A program made the translations under genes and the position numbers. The notes beneath the pieces were generated by a model. It was given only the letters and a program-made list of their open reading frames with translations, was not told the DNA's origin and searched no databases. Shown here piece after piece: positions 42,078-50,965 of a stretch of 64,000 bases of DNA. Source of the stretch: DASSUW01 sp963803335 (GTDB taxonomy: Bacteria; Actinomycetota; Thermoleophilia; Solirubrobacterales; Solirubrobacteraceae); the NCBI GenBank assembly GCA_963803335.1, contig CAWDME010000015.1, positions 1-64,000 on the forward strand. Direction: 5' to 3'. Numbering within the stretch: position 1 is the stretch's first letter; every line of letters begins with the position of its first letter.

Positions 42078-43322
42078 TCATGCGCGCTCCGGTGTCGCGC
42101 CCGCGCCCACCTTTCTCGCCGGGGCTCCGGCCTGTTGGTCTGTGACCAGCCGCTTGTAGGAGGCCTCGGCCTGCGCGGCGAGCTCGCGCTCGGCCTGTCG
42201 GATCGCCTGGTTGCTGCTCCAGACCCCGCGCGCGGCCCTCGTGTATTTCGGGGCGCCGGCGGTGATCTCGAGCCGGCGCAGCTTCTTCTTGGTCAGCGAC
42301 GGTTGCTGGTGCGCGTAGTCCTCGCCGCGCGTCAGCATGCACCAGAACAGGATCGCCAGCTTGCGGGCGGTCGCGACGATCGCCTTGCCATGGCCGCGGC
42401 GAGCACGAGTGCGGTCGTAGAAAGCGTGCAGCGGCCCGGGCTGCAGCACGACGCTCCAGGCGGCCTCGACCAGCGCCCAGCGCGCGGCCGCCGAGCCGCG
42501 TTTGCTGATGCGGCCGCTGCGCGCGGGCGCGTCCCCGGATTGGCGGACCTTCGGATCCAGGCCCAGGTAGGCCACCAGCTTGCGGCTGGCAAGGAACCGG
42601 CGCGGGTCGCCGACGGCGGCGATGAAGGTCGCGGCGCAGATCAGGTTCACGCCCGGGACGGTCATCAGCCGGCGGATCTCGGGCCACCCCAGTGCTTGTT
42701 GGGCGATCAGCCGCTCGACCGCGGCGATCTCCGAATCGAGGAACTCGATATGGCGGATCCCGGCGTCGACCGACTCGCGCTCCTCCAGTGGCAGCTCCAG
42801 GCCGGCCAGCCACCGGCGGCCCTTGACGCCGAACAGGTCCGAGCAGGGTGGCTTGCCTTGCAGGCGTCGCTGCAGCACCGCGTGGATCTCGTTCTTCGAG
42901 CGCGAGCGCGAGTGCACCAACTGCTCGCGGCGCGCCAGCCGGCGACGCAGCACGCGACAGCGCTCATCGGGCATCCACACCGACTCCAGCTCGCCCGACC
43001 ACAACAGCCGGGCCAACGTGCGCGCGTCCAGCCGGTCGGTCTTGGCCCGTGCCTGCGTGATGCCGGTGTCGTCCGGGCTGACCACGATCACCCGGTCGAC
43101 GTGCGGCCCGAGGATCCGCGCGACCTCCCAGCAACTGCCTGTCACTTCCAACGCCACGCGATCCGACGCCACCAGGCTCTGCGCCAGCATCTCCAGCCCC
43201 TCGGGCGTGCTCGGGACCCGAGCACCGGAACGCACCTGGCCGTCCTCGCAGATCGCGACCACGCAGAACTCACGGTGAACATCCAGGCCGATCGCGCGAC
43301 CGACCCACCTCGTCAACGCCAC
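42078..43322 (-). CDS. IS110-family transposase (copy A)
   Basis: 414 residues. The DEDD RuvC-like catalytic set is Asp14 (IGLDVHRE), Glu59 (VALEVTGS), Asp96 and Asp99 (KTDRLDARTLA). The C-terminal domain has LMTVPGVNLICAATFIAAVGDPRRF and RISKRGSAAARWAL with the catalytic Ser277. IS110 recombinases act with a structured RNA made from the element's own non-coding end. This copy differs from copy B at two residues, Ala267 instead of Gly and one Lys instead of Gln in the Lys-rich run before RRLEITAG. The IS21 element 23 bases upstream has probably removed its native promoter. Confidence 0.95.
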   Translation of the reverse strand: MALTRWVGRAIGLDVHREFCVVAICEDGQVRSGARVPSTPEGLEMLAQSLVASDRVALEVTGSCWEVARILGPHVDRVIVVSPDDTGITQARAKTDRLDARTLARLLWSGELESVWMPDERCRVLRRRLARREQLVHSRSRSKNEIHAVLQRRLQGKPPCSDLFGVKGRRWLAGLELPLEERESVDAGIRHIEFLDSEIAAVERLIAQQALGWPEIRRLMTVPGVNLICAATFIAAVGDPRRFLASRKLVAYLGLDPKVRQSGDAPARSGRISKRGSAAARWALVEAAWSVVLQPGPLHAFYDRTRARRGHGKAIVATARKLAILFWCMLTRGEDYAHQQPSLTKKKLRRLEITAGAPKYTRAARGVWSSNQAIRQAERELAAQAEASYKRLVTDQQAGAPARKVGAGATPERA

Positions 43323-43518
43323 TTCTCACCTCCCACGACGCAGTTTGAGAACGATGGCTTGCGCTGGCCCCGGCGCGATGGCTTGAAGTGGCCCCACTTC
43401 GCGTCGGTTGTTGTGCTTGGTTGAGTCTGCCTGATGCTGATGTCGTGGTGCGGCGTGGTGTCGCAGCGGAGCCGTCGCCCGTAGGGCGGCGGTGGAGCTG
43501 CGAGACCACGCGCGCGGG

Positions 43519-44310
43519 TCATTCGGCGGGGGTCGCTCCCTTGCGTTTGAGGCCGTGGCGGAAGCGCCAGGACTCGGTGCCGGTGTCGATGATGTGGGCG
43601 CGGTGGGTGAGCCGGTCGACGACGGCCTTGGCGAGCCTGGGGTCGGGGAACACCTTCGCCCATTCGCCGAACGGCAGGTTGGTGGTGACGATCAGTGACC
43701 CGCGCTCGTGGCGCTCTGAGAGCACCTGGAAGACGAGCTCGGCGGCGCCGTCGGGCAGCGCCAGGTAGCCCAGTTCGTCAACGACGACAAGCTCGGTGCG
43801 GGCGTAGCGGCCGACGACGCGTCCGAGCTCCCGGCGCGACTGGGCCTCCTGGAGCTCGTTCGCGAGGCCGGCGAGCGTCGTGAACCGGACCCTTCGTCCC
43901 TGGTGGCAAGCGCAGACCGCCAGCGCTGTTGCCAGCATCGTCTTGCCGGTGCCCGAGTCGCCGATGAAGATGATCGACTCGCGGTCATCGATCCAGGAGC
44001 CTTCCGCCAACGCGGCGATCGTCGCCTGGGGGATCTTCGGGTTGTCCTGGAAGCGGAAGTCCTCCAGGCGCTTGATCTGTGGGAAGCGGGCGTCGATCAG
44101 GCGGCGCTTCTCGCGGCGCTCGGCGCGCTCGGCCATCTCGGCCTCCAGCAGCGCGGCGAGGTAGGCGGTCGGCGTCTGCTGCTCGCGGGTGGCCTCGGCG
44201 GCCAGGGCGCGGAAGCGGCGGCGGACGGTTGGGAGCTTGAGCTCGATCGCGTGCGCCTCGATCAGCGCCTCGAGCGCGGCGATCTTCGCGTTCTTCGGGG
44301 GCGTGGTCAT
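43519..44310 (-). CDS. istB: IstB, IS21-family helper ATPase
   Basis: 263 residues. AAA+ features: Walker A IFIGDSGTGKTMLATALA, Walker B ELVVVDELGYLAL and sensor SLIVTTNLPFGEWAKVFPD, ending in a basic tail. The N-terminal helical region (AHAIELKLPTVRRRFRALAAEA) is typical of IstB. It chooses and prepares the target DNA and stimulates the IstA transposase. It overlaps istA by four bases (ATGA), giving coupled translation. Confidence 0.95.
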   Translation of the reverse strand: MTTPPKNAKIAALEALIEAHAIELKLPTVRRRFRALAAEATREQQTPTAYLAALLEAEMAERAERREKRRLIDARFPQIKRLEDFRFQDNPKIPQATIAALAEGSWIDDRESIIFIGDSGTGKTMLATALAVCACHQGRRVRFTTLAGLANELQEAQSRRELGRVVGRYARTELVVVDELGYLALPDGAAELVFQVLSERHERGSLIVTTNLPFGEWAKVFPDPRLAKAVVDRLTHRAHIIDTGTESWRFRHGLKRKGATPAE

Positions 44311-45884
44311 CGGCTGCTCCCGAGCAGCTGGTCATAGTCGGCGAGGTCCGGCGCCGGCCGCGCGTGCGCAGCGAGGCGCGGCTCAAGGTCGGTCAGCGCC
44401 GCCGGCGCTGCGTGCGTGGTCTCGGCGCGGCGGGCGAGGACGGCGACCGCGCGGCCGTCGAACGCTCCCGCCGCGAGCGCGCCGCGGACCGCGAGCGCAA
44501 CGTTCTCGGGGCCGTGGTCGCGGCAGAGCAGGAGAACGTCGACCATCTGCCTCGCGGCCTCCGAGCGCCCGTAGCGAGCGGTGAGCGCCGCCCACAGCTC
44601 GTCGAAGCAGGCGGGCCAGGCGCCGCGGTCGCGCTCCTGTGCCAGTGCGAGCGAGTGTTCCATCCCGCCGGGCCTGCGCTTGAGCAGCTCGAGGTAGTGG
44701 TCGAGCTGGGCGCTCGTGCCGAACTTGCCGTGCAGGCGCTCGTGCCGCGCGACCTCGCGGCCGCCGTGGCTGATCGCGATCTCACGCGCGCCGATGCGCG
44801 CGCTGACGTTCAGCCCCGCGAGGGAGACCGGCACCGAGTAACGGTTCTGACGGATCGTGACCAACGACTTCTGATCCACCCTCGGCGCCGCCGTCTGGCA
44901 CGCATCGAACGGCTCCGGCGGCAGCGCGAGCAGCAACGGGCGCTCCGCGGCCCACGCCTCACCGACCGTCCCCGGGCGCCCGTCGATCCGCCGGCCAAGA
45001 TCCTGCTCGCAGCCGGCGAGCAGCATCTGGTTGAGCTCGGCGAGATCGGCGACCTGCGGGACCGGGACCAAGTGGTTGCGGCGATGGCGGCCCACCTCGC
45101 CCTCGACGCCGCCCTTCTGATGGGCTCCCTCGATGCCCGGTGTCGTGAACGCCGACGCGAACAAGTAGTGCGAGCGCAGCGCGACGAACCGGTCGCTCTC
45201 GACCCGCCGACGTCCCTTGAGAACCTTCTTGACCGCCGAGCTCAGGTTGTCAAAGCGGATCTCCGCGAACACGCCGCCGAACCACTCGAACGCCTCGACG
45301 TGCAGCTCAAGGAACGCCTGCTGGGTCTCGACCAGCGACGCCTGGCAGAACGCCACGCCCGAGAACGACGCGCGCATCACGAACAAGTGAACCCGCGTCG
45401 CGACACCGCCGAGCACGACCTCGGCCTGGCCCCAGTCGACCTCGGCCTCCCGGCCCGGGGCGTGGACCTGCGGCACGAACACCTCGCCGAGCGGCCAGCC
45501 CAGTTCGCGCTTGCGCCTGCGCACGTACTGGCGCACCGTGACCTCGGCGACATCGGCACCGTGCTCATCGACGAGCCGCCGGTGGATCCGCTTCGCGGTG
45601 TGGCGCTGCTTGCGCGGCGCCTCGCGGTCGGCTTCCAGCCACGCGTCGATCAGCGCCCGGTACGAACCGAGCTTCGGCGCCGGCCTGCCCACCGGCGCGC
45701 GCTTCGCCGGCGGCAACGGCGAGGCCAACGCCTGCCGCACCGCGCGGCGATGAACACCATGGCGCACCGCAAGCGCCCGGATCGACAGCCCCTCGCGAGC
45801 GCGGTCACGCCTGATCTGCTCGAACTGCTCCACTCTGGATCCCACTCCTCCGGCCTCCGGCTCAGCGCTCAAGATGAGCGCCAA
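44307..45884 (-). CDS. istA: IstA, IS21-family transposase
   Basis: 525 residues. An N-terminal helix-turn-helix (GLSIRALAVRHGVHRRAVRQALA) binds the repeated terminal sites. The rve-type DDE core has EAEVDWGQAEVVLGG (Asp), FAEIRFDNLSSAVKKVL (Asp) and AHQKGGVEGEVGRHRRN (Glu), and a C-terminal Mu-like beta barrel follows (KSLVTIRQNRYSVPVSLAG). It performs replicative or cut-and-paste transposition with IstB. Length is normal and no break is seen. Confidence 0.95.
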   Translation of the reverse strand: MALILSAEPEAGGVGSRVEQFEQIRRDRAREGLSIRALAVRHGVHRRAVRQALASPLPPAKRAPVGRPAPKLGSYRALIDAWLEADREAPRKQRHTAKRIHRRLVDEHGADVAEVTVRQYVRRRKRELGWPLGEVFVPQVHAPGREAEVDWGQAEVVLGGVATRVHLFVMRASFSGVAFCQASLVETQQAFLELHVEAFEWFGGVFAEIRFDNLSSAVKKVLKGRRRVESDRFVALRSHYLFASAFTTPGIEGAHQKGGVEGEVGRHRRNHLVPVPQVADLAELNQMLLAGCEQDLGRRIDGRPGTVGEAWAAERPLLLALPPEPFDACQTAAPRVDQKSLVTIRQNRYSVPVSLAGLNVSARIGAREIAISHGGREVARHERLHGKFGTSAQLDHYLELLKRRPGGMEHSLALAQERDRGAWPACFDELWAALTARYGRSEAARQMVDVLLLCRDHGPENVALAVRGALAAGAFDGRAVAVLARRAETTHAAPAALTDLEPRLAAHARPAPDLADYDQLLGSSR

Positions 45885-46303
45885 CCGTCAGGCCACGATC
45901 GGACGGAGGTGGGTCCAGTTCAAGCCATCGCAGTGGGGCCAGATCAGAGCATCGTTCTCAGCAGTTGACACCGAACGGGAGAACCAGCGGGACAACGACA
46001 CAGACCGATACGTGCTCACGGCACAATCCAGGCAAGTCGCAGGGGCGGCCGAACGAAAAGGTCGGGCTCGAAGCCCATCGCGCAAACCGGCCTACCCGCC
46101 TGCGTTCTCCCACAGAAGCCCCTGTCCCGGATCGCTCGACGCTACGGCCGGACCCGGACAGAGCCTCCACCGAGCAGTTTCATGCCGCGAAACGCGAAAG
46201 CGGCGGGCGCATGCAGCCACTGCGTGTGGCAGACGATTAGCCCAAACCCCGGCGGCAGCGCGAGGCGGGAGAAGCCGTCCGCTCGGTCGGCGAGGATCGG
46301 TCT

Positions 46304-47044
46304 ATGGAACGCGTCCTGTCGGTGCTCACGGCGTTCGATGTCATCGCCTATCTCTTGTCCGGAACCGTCCTGCTCGGTGGCCTCTATTGGGCAGTTGAGG
46401 GCGTTCCGGAGAAGTCTCCGAGTGCGGCGGCTGTTCTCGCGTTCGCCGCTGCGGCGTATGTCGCCGGCGTTCTCGTCTCAGCTACCGGCTCGCTTCGGGA
46501 CAAGGCATCGGCCTGGATTCGGAGCCAAGCGATCGTCATGAGCAGCGCCGCTAGAAGCGAGCCGGTGCACCAAGACGACGCGTCGACAATCCCGGCCGAT
46601 GCGCATATCTGGACGCGGTGGTTTGCTCAGGCGGCGGACGAGAAGTACTTTCCGCCAAGCGTGCGACGACGGCTTGACGCTGCCCTTGGCCCCTTTGCCG
46701 CGCTCGAGACCGATGCGGCGCGTGCTGAGATCGCTCGATCGCTCCTGCGACAGCGCGGTGCCGACGCCTGGTTTGAGCGGATGTTGCTCGGCATGTGGCT
46801 GACGTCCTACCTCGGCACTGCGGCGCTTCTCTTAGTTGCGTGCTTTCTCATCACTGCTGCAACCGAAGGTGACCCCGCAAGGCTGTTACCAGCGGCCGGC
46901 ATAGCGGCAGGACTGGCAGCGCTGCTGTCGTTGAGACGGCGCCAGTATGAACGCTACGCGATTCGCGCGGTCGTCTACGACCTAATAGCGCTTTCGGATC
47001 CGCCCGCCTGGGTTCGTCGGCATCAGGCGACATCGGCTGCGTAG
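46304..47044 (+). CDS. Uncharacterised membrane protein, two helices - soluble domain - two helices
   Basis: 246 residues. Membrane helices at about 10-30 (FDVIAYLLSGTVLLGGLYWAV) and 42-62, a soluble middle of about 95 residues (WTRWFAQAADEKYFPPSVRRRLDAALGPF) and a second pair at about 165-188 and 195-212. The tail RRRQYERYAIRAVVYDLIALS is basic and helical. No family recognised; the symmetric topology suggests a channel-like or signalling protein. It lies between IS110 copy A and the second IS21 element and is therefore island cargo. Lower GC than the cox region is evident by eye. Confidence 0.65.
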   Translation: MERVLSVLTAFDVIAYLLSGTVLLGGLYWAVEGVPEKSPSAAAVLAFAAAAYVAGVLVSATGSLRDKASAWIRSQAIVMSSAARSEPVHQDDASTIPADAHIWTRWFAQAADEKYFPPSVRRRLDAALGPFAALETDAARAEIARSLLRQRGADAWFERMLLGMWLTSYLGTAALLLVACFLITAATEGDPARLLPAAGIAAGLAALLSLRRRQYERYAIRAVVYDLIALSDPPAWVRRHQATSAA

Positions 47045-47430
47045 CCCTTGCACGGAAGAGCACCACGCCGCGGAAGCCGCGCCGCGTGCACATGCCCGGC
47101 AGTCGCCCGCGCCGCCGGGAGCGCGATCGCTTTGCGCGAGACGCGAGCGGCGCCTCACCTCGCGTCCGATCGACTTGCCCGCCGTAGAAGGCACGGAGGT
47201 GCAGACTCGCCCTCTCACGGGCATGAGGGTGCTATGTCCAGGCATCCCCGAGGGCGGCAAACGTGGAGTGACGGCGGCCATGGAAATCTCCCCGTAGGCG
47301 GCCACTGAAAGTCCCCGGTGGTGGCCATCGGATCTCCCCATGGGTGGCCATCGGATTTCCCCACGGTTTCGTCCTGACCGGCCTGCAACGTCCGGCGCCT
47401 TGACGACTCGAGGCAGCCTGGAGGGCGGGC

Positions 47431-48924
47431 TTGAAGACTCCGGAGGAAGTGATGGAGATCCTGGAAGCGTTTGACCTGGCGGGCTCGCTGCGCGGTGCGG
47501 CCGAGCTGGTGGGTTGCGATCACAAGACGGTCGCGCACTGGGTGCGCGCTCGTGATGAGGCCGGCGGCGGGCTGCCGCTGTCGGTGCGTTCGCGTCCGCG
47601 CGTGGATGCGTTCGCGGAAAAGATCGAGGAGTGGGTGGCGCGGTCGCGCGGCAAGATCCGCGCCGACGCCGCGCATCAGAAGCTGCTGGCGATGGGCTAC
47701 ATGGGCTCGGAACGCACGACGCGTCGAGCGATCGCCGATGCCAAGCGGCGCTGGCGGGCCGAGCACGGCCGCCGCACCCGGCCCTGGATCCCCGAGCCGG
47801 GGCTGTGGATGCAGTGGGACTACGGCGACGGACCCGACGTCGCCGGCCGGCGCACCGTGCTCTTCTGCGCGTGGCTGGCGTGGTCGCGGTTCCGGGTGGT
47901 GCTGCCGCTCTGGGACAAGACGACGTCGTCGGTGGTGATGGCGCTGGATCGGGCGCTGCGGCGTTTCGGTGGCGCGCCGACCTACGCGTTGACCGACAAC
48001 GAGAAGACGGTGTCGGTCGATCACGTCGCGGGGATCGCGGTCCGCAACCCGCAGATCGTGTCGGTCGCGCGCCACTACGGGCTGTCGGTCGAGACCTGTG
48101 TCCCGGCCGACCCGCAGAGCAAGGGCGGCTCGGAGGCGACGGTCCGGATCGCGAAGGCTGACCTGGTCCCGACCGAGCACAACCTGCGCGGCGAATACGA
48201 GGACTTCGCGCAGCTCGAGCAGGCGTGCCTGGAGTTCTGCGACCGCGTCAACGCGCGCGAGCACCGCATCACGCGCCGGGCGCCGGCGGTGATGCTCGTC
48301 GAGGAACGTCAGCGGCTGCACCGACTCCCGACGGTGCCGCACACGGTCTGCTTCGGCCAGACGCGCAAGGTGTCCTGGCAGTCGACGATCAGCGTCGGCG
48401 GCGCGATCTACTCGGTCCCGTCGACGCTGATCGACGAGCGTGTCTGGGCGCGCGCCGACGGCTCAGAGCTCGTCGTCGTCCACGCCGACGGCCCGGACGG
48501 GCCGCACGAGGTCGCCCGCCACCAGCTGACCACGCCCGGCCGGCCGAGCATCCGCGACGAGCACTACCCGCCGCGGCCGGCCGGCGCGCTGGAGCGCAAG
48601 CCGCGGGCGCGCAGCAGCGACGAGCGGGCGTTCCTTGAGATCGGCGCCGGCGCGGAGCGCTGGCTGATCGCCGCGGCGGCGGCCGGCACGACGAAGCTGC
48701 GCCGCAAGGTCGCCGAGGCGACCGCGCTCGCCAAGCTCCACGGCCCCGAGCTCGTCGACGAGGCGCTGGCCGTTGCCGCCGACGCGGGGCGCTTCGGCGA
48801 CGGTGACCTGGCAGCCATCCTCGCGCACCACCGCTCTGGGAACGTGATCGCGTTTCCCGCGCGCGCGAGCGAGCAGCAGTCGCTGCAGCGTTCGACGCGG
48901 TCCTGGGAGGGCTTCGGCGCATGA
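47431..48924 (+). CDS. istA: IstA-type transposase of IS21 element 2
   Basis: 497 residues. N-terminal HTH (FDLAGSLRGAAELVGCDHKTVAHWV), then the DDE core with PGLWMQWDYGDGPDV, PTYALTDNEKTVSVD and DPQSKGGSEATVRIAKAD, and the C-terminal barrel with ISVGGAIYSVPSTLIDERVWARADG. All three acidic residues are in place. It recognises the multiple short repeats at both element ends. GTG/TTG alternatives upstream are weak; the proposed start is TTG at 47431, about 160 bases inside the element. Confidence 0.93.
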   Translation: MKTPEEVMEILEAFDLAGSLRGAAELVGCDHKTVAHWVRARDEAGGGLPLSVRSRPRVDAFAEKIEEWVARSRGKIRADAAHQKLLAMGYMGSERTTRRAIADAKRRWRAEHGRRTRPWIPEPGLWMQWDYGDGPDVAGRRTVLFCAWLAWSRFRVVLPLWDKTTSSVVMALDRALRRFGGAPTYALTDNEKTVSVDHVAGIAVRNPQIVSVARHYGLSVETCVPADPQSKGGSEATVRIAKADLVPTEHNLRGEYEDFAQLEQACLEFCDRVNAREHRITRRAPAVMLVEERQRLHRLPTVPHTVCFGQTRKVSWQSTISVGGAIYSVPSTLIDERVWARADGSELVVVHADGPDGPHEVARHQLTTPGRPSIRDEHYPPRPAGALERKPRARSSDERAFLEIGAGAERWLIAAAAAGTTKLRRKVAEATALAKLHGPELVDEALAVAADAGRFGDGDLAAILAHHRSGNVIAFPARASEQQSLQRSTRSWEGFGA

Positions 48925-49703
48925 CCGTCACGACCCCTGCGGCGCCGCCGCTGCCCGTCGAGCTCGACACGCTGCTGCGGCGGCTGCGGATGCCCTATGT
49001 CCGCAAGGCCGCGCCGGAGGTGATCGCGACCGCCACCAGCCAGCGCTGGGAGCCCGCCGAGGTCCTACGGGTGCTGCTCGCCGAGGAGGCCGCCGGCCGC
49101 GACCAGGCCACGATCCGGATGCGCCGGCGCGCGTCCGGGCTCCCAGCTGGCAAGACCTTCGACGCCTGGGACCCCGACGCCTCACCGATTCCGAAGGCGA
49201 CCCAGCAGGCGCTGCGCACGCTCGAATGGATCGACCGCGCCGAGAACCTCTGCGTCTGCGGACCCTCGGGGACCGGCAAGAGCCACCTCGCCGAGGCGCT
49301 CGGGCATCTCGCGATCGACCGCGGCAAGACCGTCGCCTCGCACACGCTCGAGAGCCTGGCCGTGCTGCTGCGCCGCCACCGCGCCGATGACAGCGTCGCC
49401 AAGGCGATCGGCAGACTGATCCGCGCCGATCTGATCGTGATCGACGACATCGGCATGCTCCCGGTCGCGCCCGACGCCGCCGAAGCGCTGTTCCGCGTCA
49501 TCGACGCCGCCTACGAGAAACGCTCGATCGCGCTCACCAGCAACATCCACCCGGCCGGCTTCGACGAGCTGATGCCCAAGACGCTCGCCGCCGCAACCGT
49601 CGACCGCCTCCTGCACCACGCGCACGTCCTGCTCACTGACGGCACCGACAGCTACCGGCTCGCGCAGGCGACCGCCGGCAAGGGGGTGACGCCCCTCACC
49701 TGA
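48921..49703 (+). CDS. istB: IstB helper ATPase of IS21 element 2
   Basis: 260 residues. Walker A LCVCGPSGTGKSHLAEALG, Walker B LIVIDDIGMLPVAPDAAEALF and sensor SIALTSNIHPAGFDELMP. N-terminal helices LLRRLRMPYVRKAAPEVIATA match IstB. It overlaps istA by four bases and ends 172 bases before the element's right terminus. Confidence 0.95.
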   Translation: MTVTTPAAPPLPVELDTLLRRLRMPYVRKAAPEVIATATSQRWEPAEVLRVLLAEEAAGRDQATIRMRRRASGLPAGKTFDAWDPDASPIPKATQQALRTLEWIDRAENLCVCGPSGTGKSHLAEALGHLAIDRGKTVASHTLESLAVLLRRHRADDSVAKAIGRLIRADLIVIDDIGMLPVAPDAAEALFRVIDAAYEKRSIALTSNIHPAGFDELMPKTLAAATVDRLLHHAHVLLTDGTDSYRLAQATAGKGVTPLT

Positions 49704-49972
49704 CCAGCGCAGCGACCAGATCGCCGCTCCGCCTCGCCCTACGGGCTCGGCTCCGCGACGACCTGGTCGCTACCCCGAAGCGGGGAGAACCGATGGCCAC
49801 CAGCGGGGAGAAAACATGTCCGCCAGTGGGGAGGTTCGATGGCCGCCACTGGGGAGAAACCGATAGCCGTTGACAGTGGAGTTCGCCAGGCGGCCCAATA
49901 ATCAGACGTCCGCGACGGCGCAGCTCAGCTGACCTGCTTGGAATCGCTCAAGCCGAGCGCCAACAGATTGCC

Positions 49973-50773
49973 GTGGTGCCCGACAGTGTCTTTGAGCAAG
50001 TCCCGGCGCCAGTCATCGACGGCTCGACGGGCGCCGTCGGGCGTATCAGCTATGGCGTCCGTCGGCGACTTCCGCCGCAAATGCCAGGGAGCGTGAACCG
50101 TTCCGTTGACGCACGCCTACAAGCGGTCAATGAGCTGCGAGAGGAGGGCGTTCCCATCCTCCCGGTCACGAGCCATCAAGCGTCCGCACTGGAACTGCCC
50201 ATCGGGCACCCGCGGATCGGCTTGATCTATGTCTGCGATCCCGCGGATCACCGAAAGTACTGGCCGGCAGCAGAGTTCCATCGACGCGTGTTCGAGCACA
50301 AGTTCGCCGAGGCAGCGCGACTGCTAATGGCGCTCGGGGCATGCTCGATGCAGGTGCGTTCGGAGCGTGGTTGGAGTGGCGAGATGGCCGCTGGCATGCT
50401 TGCGCCGATACGCGGCGTGCTTTCCCGCTCGGCTAAGGCTTCGGCAACGGCCGAGCGCAGTTCGGAGATGCTCCTTGAAGCGTCGCTCGAACCGAGCGGA
50501 CCTCCGGAGATTCCGAGCGGCCTAGCCTGGTACTCGCAGGAACCCTCCTGGCGGATGGTCGCGGAAGGTCGAATGCATCGTGGGCTCAACGACTTCGCGC
50601 TCAGAGTAGATTCGAACGAGGACTACGGGCTCAACGCAGACTTCGAAGTACGCGCGCGCCGAGTCAAGCTCCTGCAGTTGGGCGGCGAATTCACGGCGCA
50701 CAAAGCAACCACGTGGGTAATAGAGGGCCGATTCGCTCCTTGGGCGAACGATCACGGCGCCGAGAGCAATTGA
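49973..50773 (+). CDS. Uncharacterised protein, island cargo
   Basis: 266 residues, no family recognised. Protein-like segments include PIGHPRIGLIYVCDPADHRKYWPAAEFHRRVFEHKFAEAARLLMALGACSMQV and, later, LAWYSQEPSWRMVAEGRMHRGLNDFALRV and FEVRARRVKLLQLGGEFTAHKATTWVIEGRF. The pattern 'GHPR...Y.P...FHR..FE.K..EA..LL..LGA' looks like a conserved helical domain, and the C-terminal part looks like beta strands. No signal peptide or membrane helix. GTG start at 49973, about 100 bases from the IS21 right end. GC content is visibly below that of the cox region, consistent with transfer. Confidence 0.6.
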   Translation: MVPDSVFEQVPAPVIDGSTGAVGRISYGVRRRLPPQMPGSVNRSVDARLQAVNELREEGVPILPVTSHQASALELPIGHPRIGLIYVCDPADHRKYWPAAEFHRRVFEHKFAEAARLLMALGACSMQVRSERGWSGEMAAGMLAPIRGVLSRSAKASATAERSSEMLLEASLEPSGPPEIPSGLAWYSQEPSWRMVAEGRMHRGLNDFALRVDSNEDYGLNADFEVRARRVKLLQLGGEFTAHKATTWVIEGRFAPWANDHGAESN

Positions 50774-50965
50774 GATAGAAGCCACGGCCTCACCTGGCGA
50801 GGCGGAGCATCATTCGCCGACTTTTTGCGCGATTGGCGGCTTCCGGAGAGGTGGCGAGCCCCCGGGTAGCTCATAAGCGCACGGAGGCGCTCGCGAGATC
50901 GCACTCCCCGCGAGCACGCTGCCGTTCGACCAGGCGGCCAGCTGGCGAGCCCGCGGGAGCAGTTG

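Larger units (their letters stand above)
43346..45960. mobile_element. IS21-family element 1 (2615 bp) inside IS110 copy A
   Basis: Left end TGAGAACGATGGCTTGCG and right end (reverse complement) TGAGAACGATGCTCTGAT form imperfect terminal repeats, each followed by a second inner repeat with GATGGCTTGAA and TGG(C/A)CCCAC. GCAGTT is duplicated at 43340-43345 and 45961-45966. The empty site in copy B (61227-61232) has GCAGTT once, proving the exact insertion point. It carries istA and istB on the minus strand. Confidence 0.95.
41791..46190 (-). mobile_element. IS110-family element, copy A, interrupted by an IS21-family element
   Basis: The 1779-base sequence of copy B (59678-61456) occurs here too, starting GCGCGACCGATGAAAG and ending CATGCCGCGA. 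After removing the 2615-base IS21 insertion (43346-45960) and one six-base target duplication, the length is exactly 1779. About five base differences separate the copies. The insertion sits 23 bases upstream of the transposase start, cutting the gene from most of its 5' non-coding end. Flanks of the two copies are unrelated, as expected for separate transposition events. Confidence 0.93.
47269..49875. mobile_element. IS21-family element 2 (2607 bp)
   Basis: Left end TGACGGCGGCCATGG and right end (reverse complement) TGTCAACGGCTATCGG are imperfect terminal repeats. Inside each end are further copies of a roughly 20-base motif of the type GGCCATCGGATCTCCCC: about four at the left and three at the right, the usual IstA binding sites. 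GTGGAG is present at 47263-47268 and 49876-49881 as target duplication. The encoded proteins differ strongly from IS21 element 1. Confidence 0.93.

Noticed and set aside
47269..47430. Short spaced repeats at the left end of IS21 element 2 as a possible CRISPR
   Set aside because: Repeats are about 20 bases, imperfect, mirrored at the other end of the element and lack unique regular spacers; they are transposase binding sites.
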